Notes: generated by a model from the sequence alone, not told the origin. Positions 19,652 to 30,201 are shown, counted from the first letter of the stretch. The stretch: 64,000 nucleotides of DNA from Bacteroides zoogleoformans (GCF_002998435.1 NZ_CP027231.1:1033001-1097000); one strand, 5' to 3'. Numbers and translations: made by a program.

Positions 19652-22600
19652 ATGGAACTATTGGTATATAAGGCTTCCGCAGGCTCAGGAAAGACGTTTA
19701 CACTGGCCGTGGAATACATCAAGCACTTGATAATCAACCCTCGCGCCTACCGTCAAATACTTGCCGTGACTTTCACCAATAAAGCTACGGCAGAAATGAA
19801 AGAACGAATCCTGCAACAACTCTACGGCATCTGGAAATGTGATCCGGAATCTGATGCCTATCTGAAACGCATCAAAGAGGAACTGGCAACAACCCGCTAT
19901 TTGCAAGCTGCCCCGGACAGAGGGACAGAAGAGTTGCGGCAACGTGCGGGGGTGGCATTGCAATACATACTTCATGATTACAGCCGCTTCCGTGTAGAGA
20001 CCATCGACTCTTTTTTCCAGTCCGTTATGCGCAACTTAGCCCGCGAACTAGAACTAAATCCTAATCTCAACATAGAGCTAAACACCAACGAAGTGCTGAG
20101 CGAGGCCGTAGACAGTCTTATTGAAAAGCTCACTCCTACTTCACCGGTACTGGCTTGGCTGCTGGAGTATATAGACGAACGCATTCGCGATGACAAACGC
20201 TGGAATGTTTCAAACGAAATCAAAAGTTTCGGGCTCAACATTTTCAATGAAAACTATATCGAACGAGGCGAAGGCGTGAGAGAATGCCTGCGCACGCCCA
20301 ACACATTGAAACTCTATCGAAATGTGTTACGTGAAATGGAGACAGAAGCTTTAGAGCAAATGAAAGGCTTCTACGATCAGTTTGAAGGGGAATTGGAAGG
20401 GCATGCGCTCATGCCGGAGGATTTGAAAGGAGGCTCTCGGGGCATAGGCAGTTACTTCCGAAAACTTCGTGATGGCAAGTTGACAGATAAAGACATATTG
20501 AACGCCACGCTGCAAAACAGTCTGGCAGATGCCGGAAACTGGGCCGCTAAAACATCCTTGCGAAAAGATGACATCGTCCGGTTGGCAGAAAGCAGCCTGA
20601 TACCGCTGTTGAAAGATGCCGAACGGCTACGCCCGCAAAAAAACCGTACCATCAACAGTTGCCGCCTTTCACTGCAACATCTCAACAAGTTGCAACTGCT
20701 CAATCACATCGACGAAGAAGTACGTACACTGAACCACGAGCAGAACCGTTTTTTACTGTCTGACACCAATGCTCTGTTGCACAAGTTGGTGCGCGAAGGC
20801 GACTCTTCTTTCGTATTCGAGAAAATCGGTGCCAATATACGAAATGTCATGATCGACGAGTTTCAGGATACCAGCCGTATGCAATGGGACAACTTTCGCT
20901 TGCTGCTACTCGAAGGGCTCTCGCAAGGAGCCGACAGCCTGATTGTAGGAGATGTAAAGCAATCCATTTATCGTTGGCGCAACGGAGACTGGGGCATTCT
21001 GAACAGTCTGGGACAAACCAGGCTAAACAATTTTCCCGTCCGCATAAAAACGCTGAAGACCAACCGGCGGAGCGAAGCAAATATCATCCGCTTCAACAAT
21101 CAATTCTTCACTACTGCTGTGGAGTATCTCAACACTCAACATCTGAACGAGCTGAATGAAGAATGCTACCCCTTGAAACAGGCATATGCCGATGTCAGGC
21201 AAGAATCTCCAAAGACAGAAGCACGCGGTTACGTAAAAGCCTCTTTTCTTGAGCCGGACGATGAACACAACTATGCGGAACAGACACTGCTTGCCATGGG
21301 AGCAGAAGTGCAAAGATTGCTTGAAGAAGGCATACAACCCAACGATATCACCATTCTTGTACGCAAAAACAAGAACATTCCTCCTATAGCGGATTACTTC
21401 GACAAGGAACTTCAGCTACCCGTTGTATCAGACGAAGCTTTCCGGCTGGATGCATCTCTCGCCATCTGCATGCTGATAGACGCCTTGCGCTATTTGTCCA
21501 ATCCGAAAGATAGAATCTCGAGTGCTTCGCTCATATTCAATTATAAACTGCAAGTTCTCAAAGAAGAGAACGATCCGTCTTTCCATCTTGACGCCCTATT
21601 GACAGAGCAACCCGAACTACTGCTTCCTGAGGCCTTCACATCTCGTCTGGAGACGTTGCGCCTGATGCCTCTATACGAACTGCTGGAAGAATTATTCACC
21701 ATATTCGATATGGAGCGTATCAAGCAACAAGACGCCTATCTCTTCTTCTTTTTTGATGCGGTGACGGAGTTTCTTCAAAACAATTCATCCGATTTGGATA
21801 GCTTCATCCGTTATTGGGAAGAAACACTTTGCGGCAAAACGATTTCCGGTGGTGAAACGGACGGTATACGCATACTTTCCATACACAAATCCAAAGGACT
21901 GGAGTTCCATACCGTACTCATCCCGTTCTGCGATTGGAAACTGGAAAACGAAACCAATAACCAGCTGGTATGGTGTACCGCTCCCGAGGCACCCTACAAT
22001 GCCATCAGCCTTGTTCCGATGAACTACTCAAGCACAATGGCAGAGTCAGTCTACCGACAAGACTATCTACATGAACGCCTGCAACTGTGGGTGGACAATC
22101 TCAACCTTTTGTATGTAGCCTTTACGCGTGCCGGAAAGAACCTCATCCTCTGGAGCAAGAATGGTCAAAAAGGAACGGTTTCCGAACTGCTCGCCAATGC
22201 TTTGCCGCCTATTGCCAATAATGACGAAGGAAATTGGGATGAAGAAGCAGCAGTCTATGAAAGCGGACGGATTGTCCCGTCTGCCCTCCCCCGGGCAGAT
22301 GTCCGTCACAATGCTCAAGACGGCAGTATCATCAATAAATTCTCTCAAAAAGCCGTAAAGCTGCCCATCCGCATGGAAAGCACGCTTCATGACATCGAGT
22401 TCAGACAGTCTAACCGTTCGGCCGAATTCATTGCCGGAATAGATGAAACCGAATCCGACCGCCGTTTCATCAATCGCGGACGGCTACTGCACACTCTGTT
22501 TTCTGCCATCGAAACAGAAAAAGATATCGACAATGCCATCAGCCGACTGGTGTTCGAGGGAATCATCGGCCGAACCGAAACAGAAAAGGAAATACGTGCA

Positions 22601-22903
22601 TTGACTGCACGCGCTTTCTCCTTGCCTCAAATCAAAGATTGGTATTCGGGCACATGGCAACTCTTCAACGAGTGCGACATCATCTGGCAAGAAAACGGAA
22701 TACTCCGAACCCGGCGCCCGGACCGTGTCATGATGCGCAATGAAGAAGTTGTCGTAGTGGACTTCAAATTTGGAAAAACCAACAAGAAATACAACAAGCA
22801 GGTGAAAGACTATATGCAACTGCTTGCCCGCATGGGATATGCCTCTGACAAAATCAAAGGATATCTATGGTATGTAGAAGAAGAAATCGTTGAGAAAGTA
22901 TAA
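19652..22903 (+). CDS. AddA/RecB-like UvrD-family helicase-nuclease
   Basis: ATP-driven helicase with a C-terminal nuclease, for double-strand break processing. The start ATG 19652 gives MELLVYKASAGSGKTFTLAV with Walker A at residues 8-15. Further helicase motifs: AVTFTNKATAEMKERI (Ia), VMIDEFQDTSRMQW (II), GDVKQSIYRWRNGD (III), ILSIHKSKGLEFHTVLIP (V) and LLYVAFTRAGKNL (VI). The C-terminus has a PD-(D/E)XK nuclease, RRPDRVMMRNEEVVVVDFKF. About 1083 residues, normal for AddA. The AddB-like gene follows after 44 bases, so the pair forms one complex. Confidence 0.92.
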   Translation: MELLVYKASAGSGKTFTLAVEYIKHLIINPRAYRQILAVTFTNKATAEMKERILQQLYGIWKCDPESDAYLKRIKEELATTRYLQAAPDRGTEELRQRAGVALQYILHDYSRFRVETIDSFFQSVMRNLARELELNPNLNIELNTNEVLSEAVDSLIEKLTPTSPVLAWLLEYIDERIRDDKRWNVSNEIKSFGLNIFNENYIERGEGVRECLRTPNTLKLYRNVLREMETEALEQMKGFYDQFEGELEGHALMPEDLKGGSRGIGSYFRKLRDGKLTDKDILNATLQNSLADAGNWAAKTSLRKDDIVRLAESSLIPLLKDAERLRPQKNRTINSCRLSLQHLNKLQLLNHIDEEVRTLNHEQNRFLLSDTNALLHKLVREGDSSFVFEKIGANIRNVMIDEFQDTSRMQWDNFRLLLLEGLSQGADSLIVGDVKQSIYRWRNGDWGILNSLGQTRLNNFPVRIKTLKTNRRSEANIIRFNNQFFTTAVEYLNTQHLNELNEECYPLKQAYADVRQESPKTEARGYVKASFLEPDDEHNYAEQTLLAMGAEVQRLLEEGIQPNDITILVRKNKNIPPIADYFDKELQLPVVSDEAFRLDASLAICMLIDALRYLSNPKDRISSASLIFNYKLQVLKEENDPSFHLDALLTEQPELLLPEAFTSRLETLRLMPLYELLEELFTIFDMERIKQQDAYLFFFFDAVTEFLQNNSSDLDSFIRYWEETLCGKTISGGETDGIRILSIHKSKGLEFHTVLIPFCDWKLENETNNQLVWCTAPEAPYNAISLVPMNYSSTMAESVYRQDYLHERLQLWVDNLNLLYVAFTRAGKNLILWSKNGQKGTVSELLANALPPIANNDEGNWDEEAAVYESGRIVPSALPRADVRHNAQDGSIINKFSQKAVKLPIRMESTLHDIEFRQSNRSAEFIAGIDETESDRRFINRGRLLHTLFSAIETEKDIDNAISRLVFEGIIGRTETEKEIRALTARAFSLPQIKDWYSGTWQLFNECDIIWQENGILRTRRPDRVMMRNEEVVVVDFKFGKTNKKYNKQVKDYMQLLARMGYASDKIKGYLWYVEEEIVEKV

Positions 22904-22947
22904 CACACACCCGCTAACCAGCCAAACAGTCAAAGATTAAAGAGAAC

Positions 22948-25869
22948 ATGGAACCATTCCTTCAATCAGTCGCCAAAGACCTTTATTCCAAAACAGGAAA
23001 CAACTTGTCGCACACTGCCATCGTTTTCCCCAACAAACGTGCCGGATTGTTTTTTAATGAATTTCTGACAGCAGAGACCGACCGTCCCTTGTGGTCGCCC
23101 GCCTACATCAGCATCAGTGAACTCTTCCAACAACTATCACCCTTGAAATTGGGCGATTCTATCCGGCTGGTGTGCGAACTCTACAGAGTCTTTCGAGAAG
23201 AAACGCGCAGCGAAGAAACGCTTGATGACTTCTATTTTTGGGGCGAATTACTCATCAGCGACTTTGATGATGTAGACAAAAATCTTGTGGATGCAAGCAA
23301 ACTCTTCACCAACCTGCAAGAACTGAAGAATATAATGGACGGATATGAATTTCTTGATAAAGAGCAAGAAGAAGCAATCCGGCAATTCTTTTTAAACTTT
23401 TCCATAGAGAAACGTACAGAACTAAAAGCCAAATTTATCTCACTTTGGGATAAACTCGGCGATATATACCGGCACTACCGCAACAATCTCTCCGACCTTG
23501 GCATTGCCTACGAAGGCATGATGTATCGTAACGTCATAGAACAATTGGACATCAACCACCTGCGCTACGACCGCTATGTATTTGTCGGGTTCAACGTACT
23601 GAACAAAGTGGAGACCGAGTTTTTCAAACTCCTGCAAGATGCCGGAAAAGCATTGTTCTATTGGGATTATGATATATACTACACCACACTTCCCCGCTTA
23701 CAGACACCTCCCTACACCCACGAAGCCGGCGAATTCATTTTACGCAATCTGAGCAGATTTCCCAACCAACTGCCCGAAACCGCTTTCGACGTGATGAGGA
23801 GACCTAAAAAGATACATTACATTTCTTCTCCCACAGAAAATGCACAGGCACGCTATCTGCCGCAGTGGATTAAAGAAGTCGCCCACCCCTACTCAACAGC
23901 TGCTGAAGAAAGCCGAAGCGAACAAGAAGCGAAAGAAAAAGAAAATGCCGTTGTTCTCTGCAACGAAGCGTTGCTGCTCCCCATTCTCCATTCCATTCCC
24001 CCCGAGGTGAAAAACGTAAACATCACCATGGGATTTCCATTGGCACAAACTCCGGTCTATAGTTTCATCAATACATTGACAGCATTGCAGACCACCGGTT
24101 ATCAGACAAAATCGGGATGCTACACCTACGATGCCGTGCTCGCCGTATTAAAGCATCCTTATGTCCGTATCCTCTCTTCGGCGGCAGAAGCTCTGGAGAA
24201 ACAGCTGATTAAAAACAATCGCTTCTATCCCCTCCCATCCGAACTGAAGCAAGACGTTTTTCTGGAGCAGGTCTTCACTCCGCAAAACGGTATTGCGGCT
24301 CTATGCAGCTATCTCACCGACTTGCTTCGCGAGGTAGCAGTTGTGTATCGTAAGGAAAAAGAAACGGAAGATATCTTCAACCAGCTCTATCGCGAATCTT
24401 TGTTCAAGGGCTACACCCTTGTCAATCGCTTGCTTAACCTGATTGAAACCGGCGAGTTGAGCGGTCTGAAACCGGAGACATTGAAAGGTCTGCTGAACCG
24501 CCTGCTTACTTCCTCCAACATTCCTTTTCATGGCGAACCGGCCATCGGCATGCAGGTGATGGGGGTACTTGAGACGCGCAACCTCGATTTTCGTAACCTC
24601 ATCATACTCTCCCTGAACGAAGGGCAATTGCCAAAAGCCGGCGGAGAATCTTCTTTTATCCCTCACAACCTGAGAAAAGCTTTCGGCATGACTACCATCG
24701 AGCATAAAAATGCGGTTTATGCCTATTATTTCTATCGCCTCATACAAAGAGCGGAAAATATTACCCTACTATACAACTCTTCTTCCGACGGGCTGAACCG
24801 TGGAGAGATGTCACGCTTCATGCTCCAGCTTCTGGCGGAGTCGCCCTGCGACATCTCGCGCCAATACCTTGAAGCCGGACAGTCACCTCAACAAAGTCGC
24901 CCTATCGACATTATAAAAACACCGGAGATGCTGCAACGGATGTACGATGCCTACGATATCCGGCGTCATCCCGCCAACTTCTTCTCTCCATCGGCCCTCA
25001 ATGCCTATTTGGATTGTCGTCTGAAGTTTTATTACCGCTATGTGGCCGGCTTGAGGGTTCCCGATGAAGTAAGTGCGGAAATAGATTCCGCTCTGTTCGG
25101 AACGATTTTCCATCATGCCGCCGAATCCATATATAAAGATTTGACATCCAACAGCAAAGATATAAGGAAAGAAGATCTGGAGCAATTGATGAAGAATGAA
25201 GTCAGACTCCAGACCTATGTGGACAACGCTTTCAAAGAAAAGTTTTTCCATGTGCCCCAAACGGAGCAACCGGAATACAACGGCACGCAACTCATCCATT
25301 CAAAAGTTATCGTTTCCTACCTGCGTCAACTTCTACGCAACGACCTGCAATATGCCCCTTTCCGCATGGAAGGAATGGAAGAAGAGGTAAGGGAGATGGT
25401 AGAGATTGATACTCCGCAAGGAAAACTCCTGTTGCAGATTGGAGGAACCATAGACCGAATGGACAGTAAGGAAGGAACATTGCGCATCGTAGACTACAAA
25501 ACCGGAGGAATGCCCAAAACTCCCGAAAACGTCGAACAACTGTTCACCCCTGCCGAAAACAGACCCACTTATATTTTCCAGACATTCATGTATGCAGCCA
25601 TCATGTGCCGCCGGCAACCATTGAAAGTAGCCCCCTCACTACTTTATATACACCGTGCCGCTTCTGAAAGCTACTCACCGGTCATAGAGATGGGAGCACC
25701 CCGCCAGCCCAAACTTCCCGTAGAAAATTTCGCTTTCTTTGAAGAAGAATTCCGCAAGCGCCTGCTCAATTTGCTGCAAGAGATATATAATCCCGAAGAA
25801 ACTTTCAGTCAAACGAAAGACAGCAAGAAATGTGAGTATTGTGATTTCCGAAGTCTCTGTGAAAAGTGA
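22948..25869 (+). CDS. AddB-like PD-(D/E)XK nuclease with Fe-S cysteines
   Basis: 973-residue partner of the helicase upstream. N-terminal inactive helicase-like part starts HTAIVFPNKRAGLFFNEFL. C-terminal nuclease: a first cysteine in AYLDCRLKFYYRY, catalytic IVDYKTGG, and a terminal cluster SKKCEYCDFRSLCEK. The C…CxxC…C pattern is the 4Fe-4S staple of AddB nucleases. Full length. The operon with the AddA-like gene suggests an AddAB-type recombination complex, where Bacteroides lacks classical RecBCD. Confidence 0.9.
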   Translation: MEPFLQSVAKDLYSKTGNNLSHTAIVFPNKRAGLFFNEFLTAETDRPLWSPAYISISELFQQLSPLKLGDSIRLVCELYRVFREETRSEETLDDFYFWGELLISDFDDVDKNLVDASKLFTNLQELKNIMDGYEFLDKEQEEAIRQFFLNFSIEKRTELKAKFISLWDKLGDIYRHYRNNLSDLGIAYEGMMYRNVIEQLDINHLRYDRYVFVGFNVLNKVETEFFKLLQDAGKALFYWDYDIYYTTLPRLQTPPYTHEAGEFILRNLSRFPNQLPETAFDVMRRPKKIHYISSPTENAQARYLPQWIKEVAHPYSTAAEESRSEQEAKEKENAVVLCNEALLLPILHSIPPEVKNVNITMGFPLAQTPVYSFINTLTALQTTGYQTKSGCYTYDAVLAVLKHPYVRILSSAAEALEKQLIKNNRFYPLPSELKQDVFLEQVFTPQNGIAALCSYLTDLLREVAVVYRKEKETEDIFNQLYRESLFKGYTLVNRLLNLIETGELSGLKPETLKGLLNRLLTSSNIPFHGEPAIGMQVMGVLETRNLDFRNLIILSLNEGQLPKAGGESSFIPHNLRKAFGMTTIEHKNAVYAYYFYRLIQRAENITLLYNSSSDGLNRGEMSRFMLQLLAESPCDISRQYLEAGQSPQQSRPIDIIKTPEMLQRMYDAYDIRRHPANFFSPSALNAYLDCRLKFYYRYVAGLRVPDEVSAEIDSALFGTIFHHAAESIYKDLTSNSKDIRKEDLEQLMKNEVRLQTYVDNAFKEKFFHVPQTEQPEYNGTQLIHSKVIVSYLRQLLRNDLQYAPFRMEGMEEEVREMVEIDTPQGKLLLQIGGTIDRMDSKEGTLRIVDYKTGGMPKTPENVEQLFTPAENRPTYIFQTFMYAAIMCRRQPLKVAPSLLYIHRAASESYSPVIEMGAPRQPKLPVENFAFFEEEFRKRLLNLLQEIYNPEETFSQTKDSKKCEYCDFRSLCEK

Positions 25870-25893
25870 TGACACGTTAGGGTCTACACTTGT

Positions 25894-25961
25894 ACAATAT
25901 TGTACTGCTTCAGTAGTCACTTCCTCCTAAATCATGCTGATATAGTAGACACACCTAAGTG
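25894..25961 (-). repeat. 68-base repeat, copy A
   Basis: About 90 percent identical to 56138-56205 in opposite orientation. Both carry, on the coding-like strand, TTAGGAGGAAGTGACTACTG, a strong Shine-Dalgarno-like sequence next to a GTG. Similarity stops abruptly at both ends. The copy at 56 kb sits at the end of an IS3-type relic, so this is likely a solo remnant of a mobile element. Confidence 0.6.
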
Positions 25962-25962
25962 T

Positions 25963-25980
25963 AAAAGCCTTCAGGCTTTT
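25963..25980. terminator. Short bidirectional terminator
   Basis: AAAAGCCT / AGGCTTTT with a two-base loop, between the convergent addB-like and permease genes. Confidence 0.6.
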
Positions 25981-27009
25981 TCAATTAAAATATTGTGGAT
26001 TTTTTTGACAGAGGATGACGTAGATGATGACCGGCGCCCCGATGACAGGAGTTACGGCATTCAGTGGAATAATGCCCGCTTCGCCCGGAAGTACACACAC
26101 CAGATTGCACAGCAAGGCCACCGCCCCTCCGCTTAGAATAGTGACAGGCAATAACGAATTATGATTGGCCGTTCCCAAAATCATACGTGACACATGCGGC
26201 ACGGCCAACCCGATGAAAGCCACCGGACCGCAGAAAGCTGTGGTGACGGCAGTCAACAATCCGGTTACTGCCAGCAATAAGTTCCTCACCCTACGGATGT
26301 TTACCCCCAGATTCTCCGCATAGCGTTCGCCCAGCAGCAACGCATTCAAAGGTTTTATCAGCAGCAACGAAGCGAACAACCCCAGCACGGTGATCGCAGC
26401 AAAGGCCGGCATTTGTCGCATAGACACACCGCCAAAGTTACCCATGCCCCATATCATGTACGATTGTACCCCTTCGGCAGTAGCGAAAAAGTTTAGCAAC
26501 GCAATGGCCGAAGAAGCCATATAGCCAATCATGATACCCGTTATCAGCAACAGAATGTTACTCTTCAATAAAGTAGAGAAGAACAGGATGAGCGCCATGA
26601 TCAACATAGCTCCTACAAATGCTCCGGTCAGCACGGAGAAGAAGCCCGACAGGCTCAACGTGCCCGTTGTGATGCTGCCGCCGAAAAACAGCATCACAAA
26701 AGCCACCCCGAGACTTGCGCCGGAGTTAATGCCCAAAATGGACGGACCGGCCAGCGGATTCTTAAAGGCGGTCTGCAACATCAGTCCGCAAACCGCAAGT
26801 GCGCTGCCACACAGCAATGCTGTCAATGCCAGAGGCAGCCGAGACTCCCACAGGATAAAAGCCCAACCGGCCTTCACTCCCTCAGCCCCCAAAAGAATAC
26901 GGAACACATCGGCCGGCGGAATCGATACCGACCCCACCAGCAGATTGGCCATGAAAAGCAGCACGATGACCACCCCCAAGCCGATACCATATTTTCCCCC
27001 CCTACTCAT
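25981..27009 (-). CDS. FecCD/BtuC-type ABC transporter permease
   Basis: Inner-membrane permease for siderophore-iron, heme or cobalamin uptake. 342 residues with about ten hydrophobic segments and family signatures GLMLQTAFKNPLAGPSILGI, GERYAENLGVNI, GPVAFIGLAVPHVSRM and the C-terminal PLNAVTPVIGAPVIIY. It overlaps the upstream binding-protein gene by 8 bases. In most operons of this kind an ATPase gene follows, but here the next bases are a terminator and the convergent addB-like gene. The ATPase must be elsewhere or is lost. Confidence 0.92.
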   Translation of the reverse strand: MSRGGKYGIGLGVVIVLLFMANLLVGSVSIPPADVFRILLGAEGVKAGWAFILWESRLPLALTALLCGSALAVCGLMLQTAFKNPLAGPSILGINSGASLGVAFVMLFFGGSITTGTLSLSGFFSVLTGAFVGAMLIMALILFFSTLLKSNILLLITGIMIGYMASSAIALLNFFATAEGVQSYMIWGMGNFGGVSMRQMPAFAAITVLGLFASLLLIKPLNALLLGERYAENLGVNIRRVRNLLLAVTGLLTAVTTAFCGPVAFIGLAVPHVSRMILGTANHNSLLPVTILSGGAVALLCNLVCVLPGEAGIIPLNAVTPVIGAPVIIYVILCQKNPQYFN

Positions 27010-28138
27010 TCAGTTTGCAAAAATAGCGCAAACCTCCCAAATCTCCTATTTCAGGATGCAGAATCTGTATCAGGTCGGCCAGCAAATAATCCGGACGAAA
27101 AGGCGTCTCTTCATAAAACGGCACTTTCCCGGTGTTGCAGCCGTAAATGTTCCGGGTCTTGAAAGCCTTGAAGCCGGTATAGCCCGCAAAGTCCGCTTCC
27201 AAATCCGCATAAGTCATATCCCGGTCGCGGTTGTATTTAATGGTCCACACATCCGCATCCCCTGCTTTGTCGAACACCGTTTCAAAGGCAAGAGGCACGG
27301 AGCCGCTGTGCGTGTCGTCGGCAAAGACATAGCGCCCGCAGGCATCCCCGAAGAGCCGCCCCATTGTGCTACGCCCGCCTGGCACATACCAAGCCGTCCC
27401 GTTCTTCAATTCACTGAGCACCGACAAACTCACCGACGAAAGTTCGGCACGCATCCTCAACCGCCGGTAGCAACTGTCCACCTCGGCAAAAAGCCTGTCG
27501 GCTTGATCCTCCGCACCGAACAGCAACCCGTAAAAGCGCATCCACTCGGCACGCCCCATGGCAGAAGTCTCCATGTAGTCGGCACACTCTATGATGGGGA
27601 TGTTCAATTTCTCCACACGTCCATAGCCGCCGCTGTTCTCAAAAGGCGAGAGCAAGATGGCATCCGGGTGCAGGTCGATGATTTTCTCCATATCCGGATT
27701 CATTCCGTCGCCACAGTCCGCTATCGTTCCGTTGCGACATCCCTCCTGCACGGCCGGCAACTTGATGTACTTCAAGTCGCACACGCCGCCTATGCTGCGA
27801 AAGGCTCCCAGCCTCGCCACTAATCCGCAATGCACCGACGAGTAGATCACCGCCTTTGAGAGCGGCGTACGCACCACCGTACCCTCCGGCAGATTCTCCG
27901 GCAAGGGATCGGCGGCAGGCACAAGCACATACGTATGCAGTGTTTTCAACGTATCCCACGGATTGCGCAGCGAAGCCACGGTATAGTCAGGATAATCCAC
28001 CAACACGAGGTTATCGGCATAGCGCAACACCACCGTGTCGCCTCCGGCAACGTCTGTAACACTCCTGCTCCTTCCGCCACAAGCCGCAAAGAGCCAAATG
28101 ACAGAGCATACAACAACCGATACGAAAAATCTTCTCAT
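27002..28138 (-). CDS. Periplasmic binding lipoprotein of the FecCD-type transporter
   Basis: 378 residues. The lipoprotein signal MRRFFVSVVVCSVIWLFAAC has its lipobox Cys at 20. The class III binding-protein fold shows in VVRTPLSKAVIYSSV, DLHPDAILLSPF, FYGLLFGAEDQADRLF and the final PDYLLADLIQILHPE. Substrate may be a siderophore, heme or cobalamin; the sequence does not decide. First gene of the operon with the permease, 8-base overlap. Confidence 0.88.
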   Translation of the reverse strand: MRRFFVSVVVCSVIWLFAACGGRSRSVTDVAGGDTVVLRYADNLVLVDYPDYTVASLRNPWDTLKTLHTYVLVPAADPLPENLPEGTVVRTPLSKAVIYSSVHCGLVARLGAFRSIGGVCDLKYIKLPAVQEGCRNGTIADCGDGMNPDMEKIIDLHPDAILLSPFENSGGYGRVEKLNIPIIECADYMETSAMGRAEWMRFYGLLFGAEDQADRLFAEVDSCYRRLRMRAELSSVSLSVLSELKNGTAWYVPGGRSTMGRLFGDACGRYVFADDTHSGSVPLAFETVFDKAGDADVWTIKYNRDRDMTYADLEADFAGYTGFKAFKTRNIYGCNTGKVPFYEETPFRPDYLLADLIQILHPEIGDLGGLRYFCKLNE

Positions 28139-28192
28139 CCGTTTTTAGTTAAAGAAAAGCGAGGTAAGGCCTGTTATCAAGTCCGATATTTT

Positions 28193-28849
28193 TTACCTAT
28201 AATATTTTTCACAGAAATTCATTATGCCTTTTCTTATTTTTATTTTTAATCTTGCACTTTTGTCTTTTTTCTTTAACAAACTTCTTATATCCTTGTAATC
28301 TTCTTCTAATAAAAAAGAATAAGCCTCCCAAACTAATCTATAAATCTCTTTTTGATAATAACATCGTAACCACATTGCAGCAATCATTAAAAACACCAAG
28401 AAGAAAGCTATTCCACACTTATTGCCATTGGGAAATAAGAAAAGAACGGTATTACAATCTCCAAGAAATGCAATCAAATAGAGAAGAATTATTAAAAACA
28501 TATTTCGCATAAAATTTTCAAGTGCTTCGAGAATTGGAATATTCATCAACCAACCCAGCTTGCCCATCTCGTAATATGTTGCAAGATATGTTCTTTTTAT
28601 ACTTTCCGGCAATGCTAAGTTGGGATTCTCTTTTGTGAAGGCTTCTTTTATCTCCTCCTCATTCAAACTAAGCCATGACTTTGTTAGCTGTCGAATGATG
28701 GCTTGATATACACAACCAACCATAAAAGCTACAATATAAAATACGATTCCACTCTCCATTTCTTCCCCCACAATAAGCAATAACAATAATACCCCCACAG
28801 TTAATTTGTTCAGGCTATCATAAAAACTTAATCCGGAAAAAGTCTTCAT
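28193..28849 (-). CDS. Membrane protein of unknown function
   Basis: 218 residues, not recognised. Predicted membrane segments at about 12-27, 32-50, 112-132 and 140-160. Between them lies a ~60-residue soluble part with ESIKRTYLATYYEMGKLGW; the C-terminus is basic (KKKDKSARLKIKIRKG). It begins MKTFSGLSFYDSLNKLTVGV, similar in style to membrane anchors but without a catalytic motif. It lies between the transporter operon and the end of the capsule locus and is AT rich. Confidence 0.6.
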   Translation of the reverse strand: MKTFSGLSFYDSLNKLTVGVLLLLLIVGEEMESGIVFYIVAFMVGCVYQAIIRQLTKSWLSLNEEEIKEAFTKENPNLALPESIKRTYLATYYEMGKLGWLMNIPILEALENFMRNMFLIILLYLIAFLGDCNTVLFLFPNGNKCGIAFFLVFLMIAAMWLRCYYQKEIYRLVWEAYSFLLEEDYKDIRSLLKKKDKSARLKIKIRKGIMNFCEKYYR

Positions 28850-28896
28850 CGCATTAATTATTTCGAGTTCATTAATGTAATATCATTTATGAGTTT

Positions 28897-30183
28897 TTAT
28901 CTCACTATCGCCTCTTTAATACTTTGCACTATATACCGCACATCCTCATCCGTCACATACGGACCTGCAGGCAGACACATGCCTATTTTGAAGAGTTCCT
29001 CCTCCACACCATTGGTATATACAGCAGCATCAGCATATACAGGTTGCTTGTGCATGGGCTTCCAGACAGGGCGGCACTCCACCTTCTTGTCAAGCATAAA
29101 TACACGCATAGCCTCCACATTATCATTTGGCTGACAATCGGTCGTAGGGCTATCCACCTGATGAATCACACCGGCAGCACCACCCACGGCAGTCTTTATC
29201 ACCTCCTTATATACATTCTCCTGTCCTTTCACCTTAACGTCTTTATCCAATGTCATTGTGCAAAGCCAGAAGTTAGCGTCATAGCGAGGATCCTCAGGTT
29301 GCTTGTTAATCTTTACTCCGAGCACATCAGCGAACAATTCCTCATACAGCTTCTGCACATGCTTATGGTGGGCTATATGGTCGTTCAGCACAGTCATTTG
29401 GCCACGACCGATACCTGCACACACATTACTCATACGATAGTTGAAACCAATAGCTGTATGCTGATAATAAGGATATGAATCCCGAGCTTGAGTAGCATAC
29501 CACATAATCTCATTTGCATCCTCCTCATTACGGCAAACGAGTGCGCCACCACCGGAAGTAGTAATCATCTTGTTACCATTGAACGACATCACGCCATACT
29601 TGCCAAATGTGCCAAGCACCTGACCATCGAAACGAGAGCCAAGCCCCTCGGCAGCATCCTCAATAACAGGAATACCATACTTATCAGCAATAGCTATGAT
29701 TTTATCAATCTGATAAGGCATACCATAAAGTGCCACAGGCACTATGGCCTTAGGATACTTACCAGTCTTCTCCTTACGGTCAAGAATCGCCTTCTCCAAC
29801 AATTTCGGATCCATATTCCAGGTCTCCTTCTCACTGCCGATAAACACTGGTTTTGCGCCAAGGTAAGTAATTGGGTGCGAAGAAGCACAGAAAGTGAAGC
29901 TCTGCACACAAACCTCATCACCAGCCTGCACACCACAAGCGATTAATGCCAAGTGAACAGCCGCAGTACCAGCCGAAAGACAGACCACCCTGCGGTCGAG
30001 TTCTTCACTACCATCAACCTTACTATTGAAAAAATCCGCAAGATCTTTCTCGAAAGAATTCACATTAGGTCCCATAGGAACCACCCAATTCGTGTCAAAT
30101 GCTTCCTTAACATATTTCTGTTCCATACCGTCTTCGCTCATATGAGCGAGACATAAATAGATTGTTTTTCTTTCTTCTGGCAT
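28897..30183 (-). CDS. DegT/DnrJ/EryC1/StrS sugar aminotransferase
   Basis: PLP enzyme that aminates a keto-sugar nucleotide. 428 residues; opens with KTIYLCLAHMSEDGMEQKYV and DTNWVVPMGPNVNSFE. The PLP lysine lies in VMSFNGNKMITTSGGGAL; other motifs are CLSAGTAAVHLAL and DAAEGLGSRFDG. It is the last gene of the capsule locus, 18 bases after the initiating sugar transferase. This pair (aminotransferase plus PglC-like transferase) is common at the ends of Bacteroides capsule loci and points to a UDP-4-amino-4,6-dideoxy sugar as the first residue. Confidence 0.93.
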   Translation of the reverse strand: MPEERKTIYLCLAHMSEDGMEQKYVKEAFDTNWVVPMGPNVNSFEKDLADFFNSKVDGSEELDRRVVCLSAGTAAVHLALIACGVQAGDEVCVQSFTFCASSHPITYLGAKPVFIGSEKETWNMDPKLLEKAILDRKEKTGKYPKAIVPVALYGMPYQIDKIIAIADKYGIPVIEDAAEGLGSRFDGQVLGTFGKYGVMSFNGNKMITTSGGGALVCRNEEDANEIMWYATQARDSYPYYQHTAIGFNYRMSNVCAGIGRGQMTVLNDHIAHHKHVQKLYEELFADVLGVKINKQPEDPRYDANFWLCTMTLDKDVKVKGQENVYKEVIKTAVGGAAGVIHQVDSPTTDCQPNDNVEAMRVFMLDKKVECRPVWKPMHKQPVYADAAVYTNGVEEELFKIGMCLPAGPYVTDEDVRYIVQSIKEAIVR

Positions 30184-30201
30184 AATTTATATGTTGTATT
30201 T

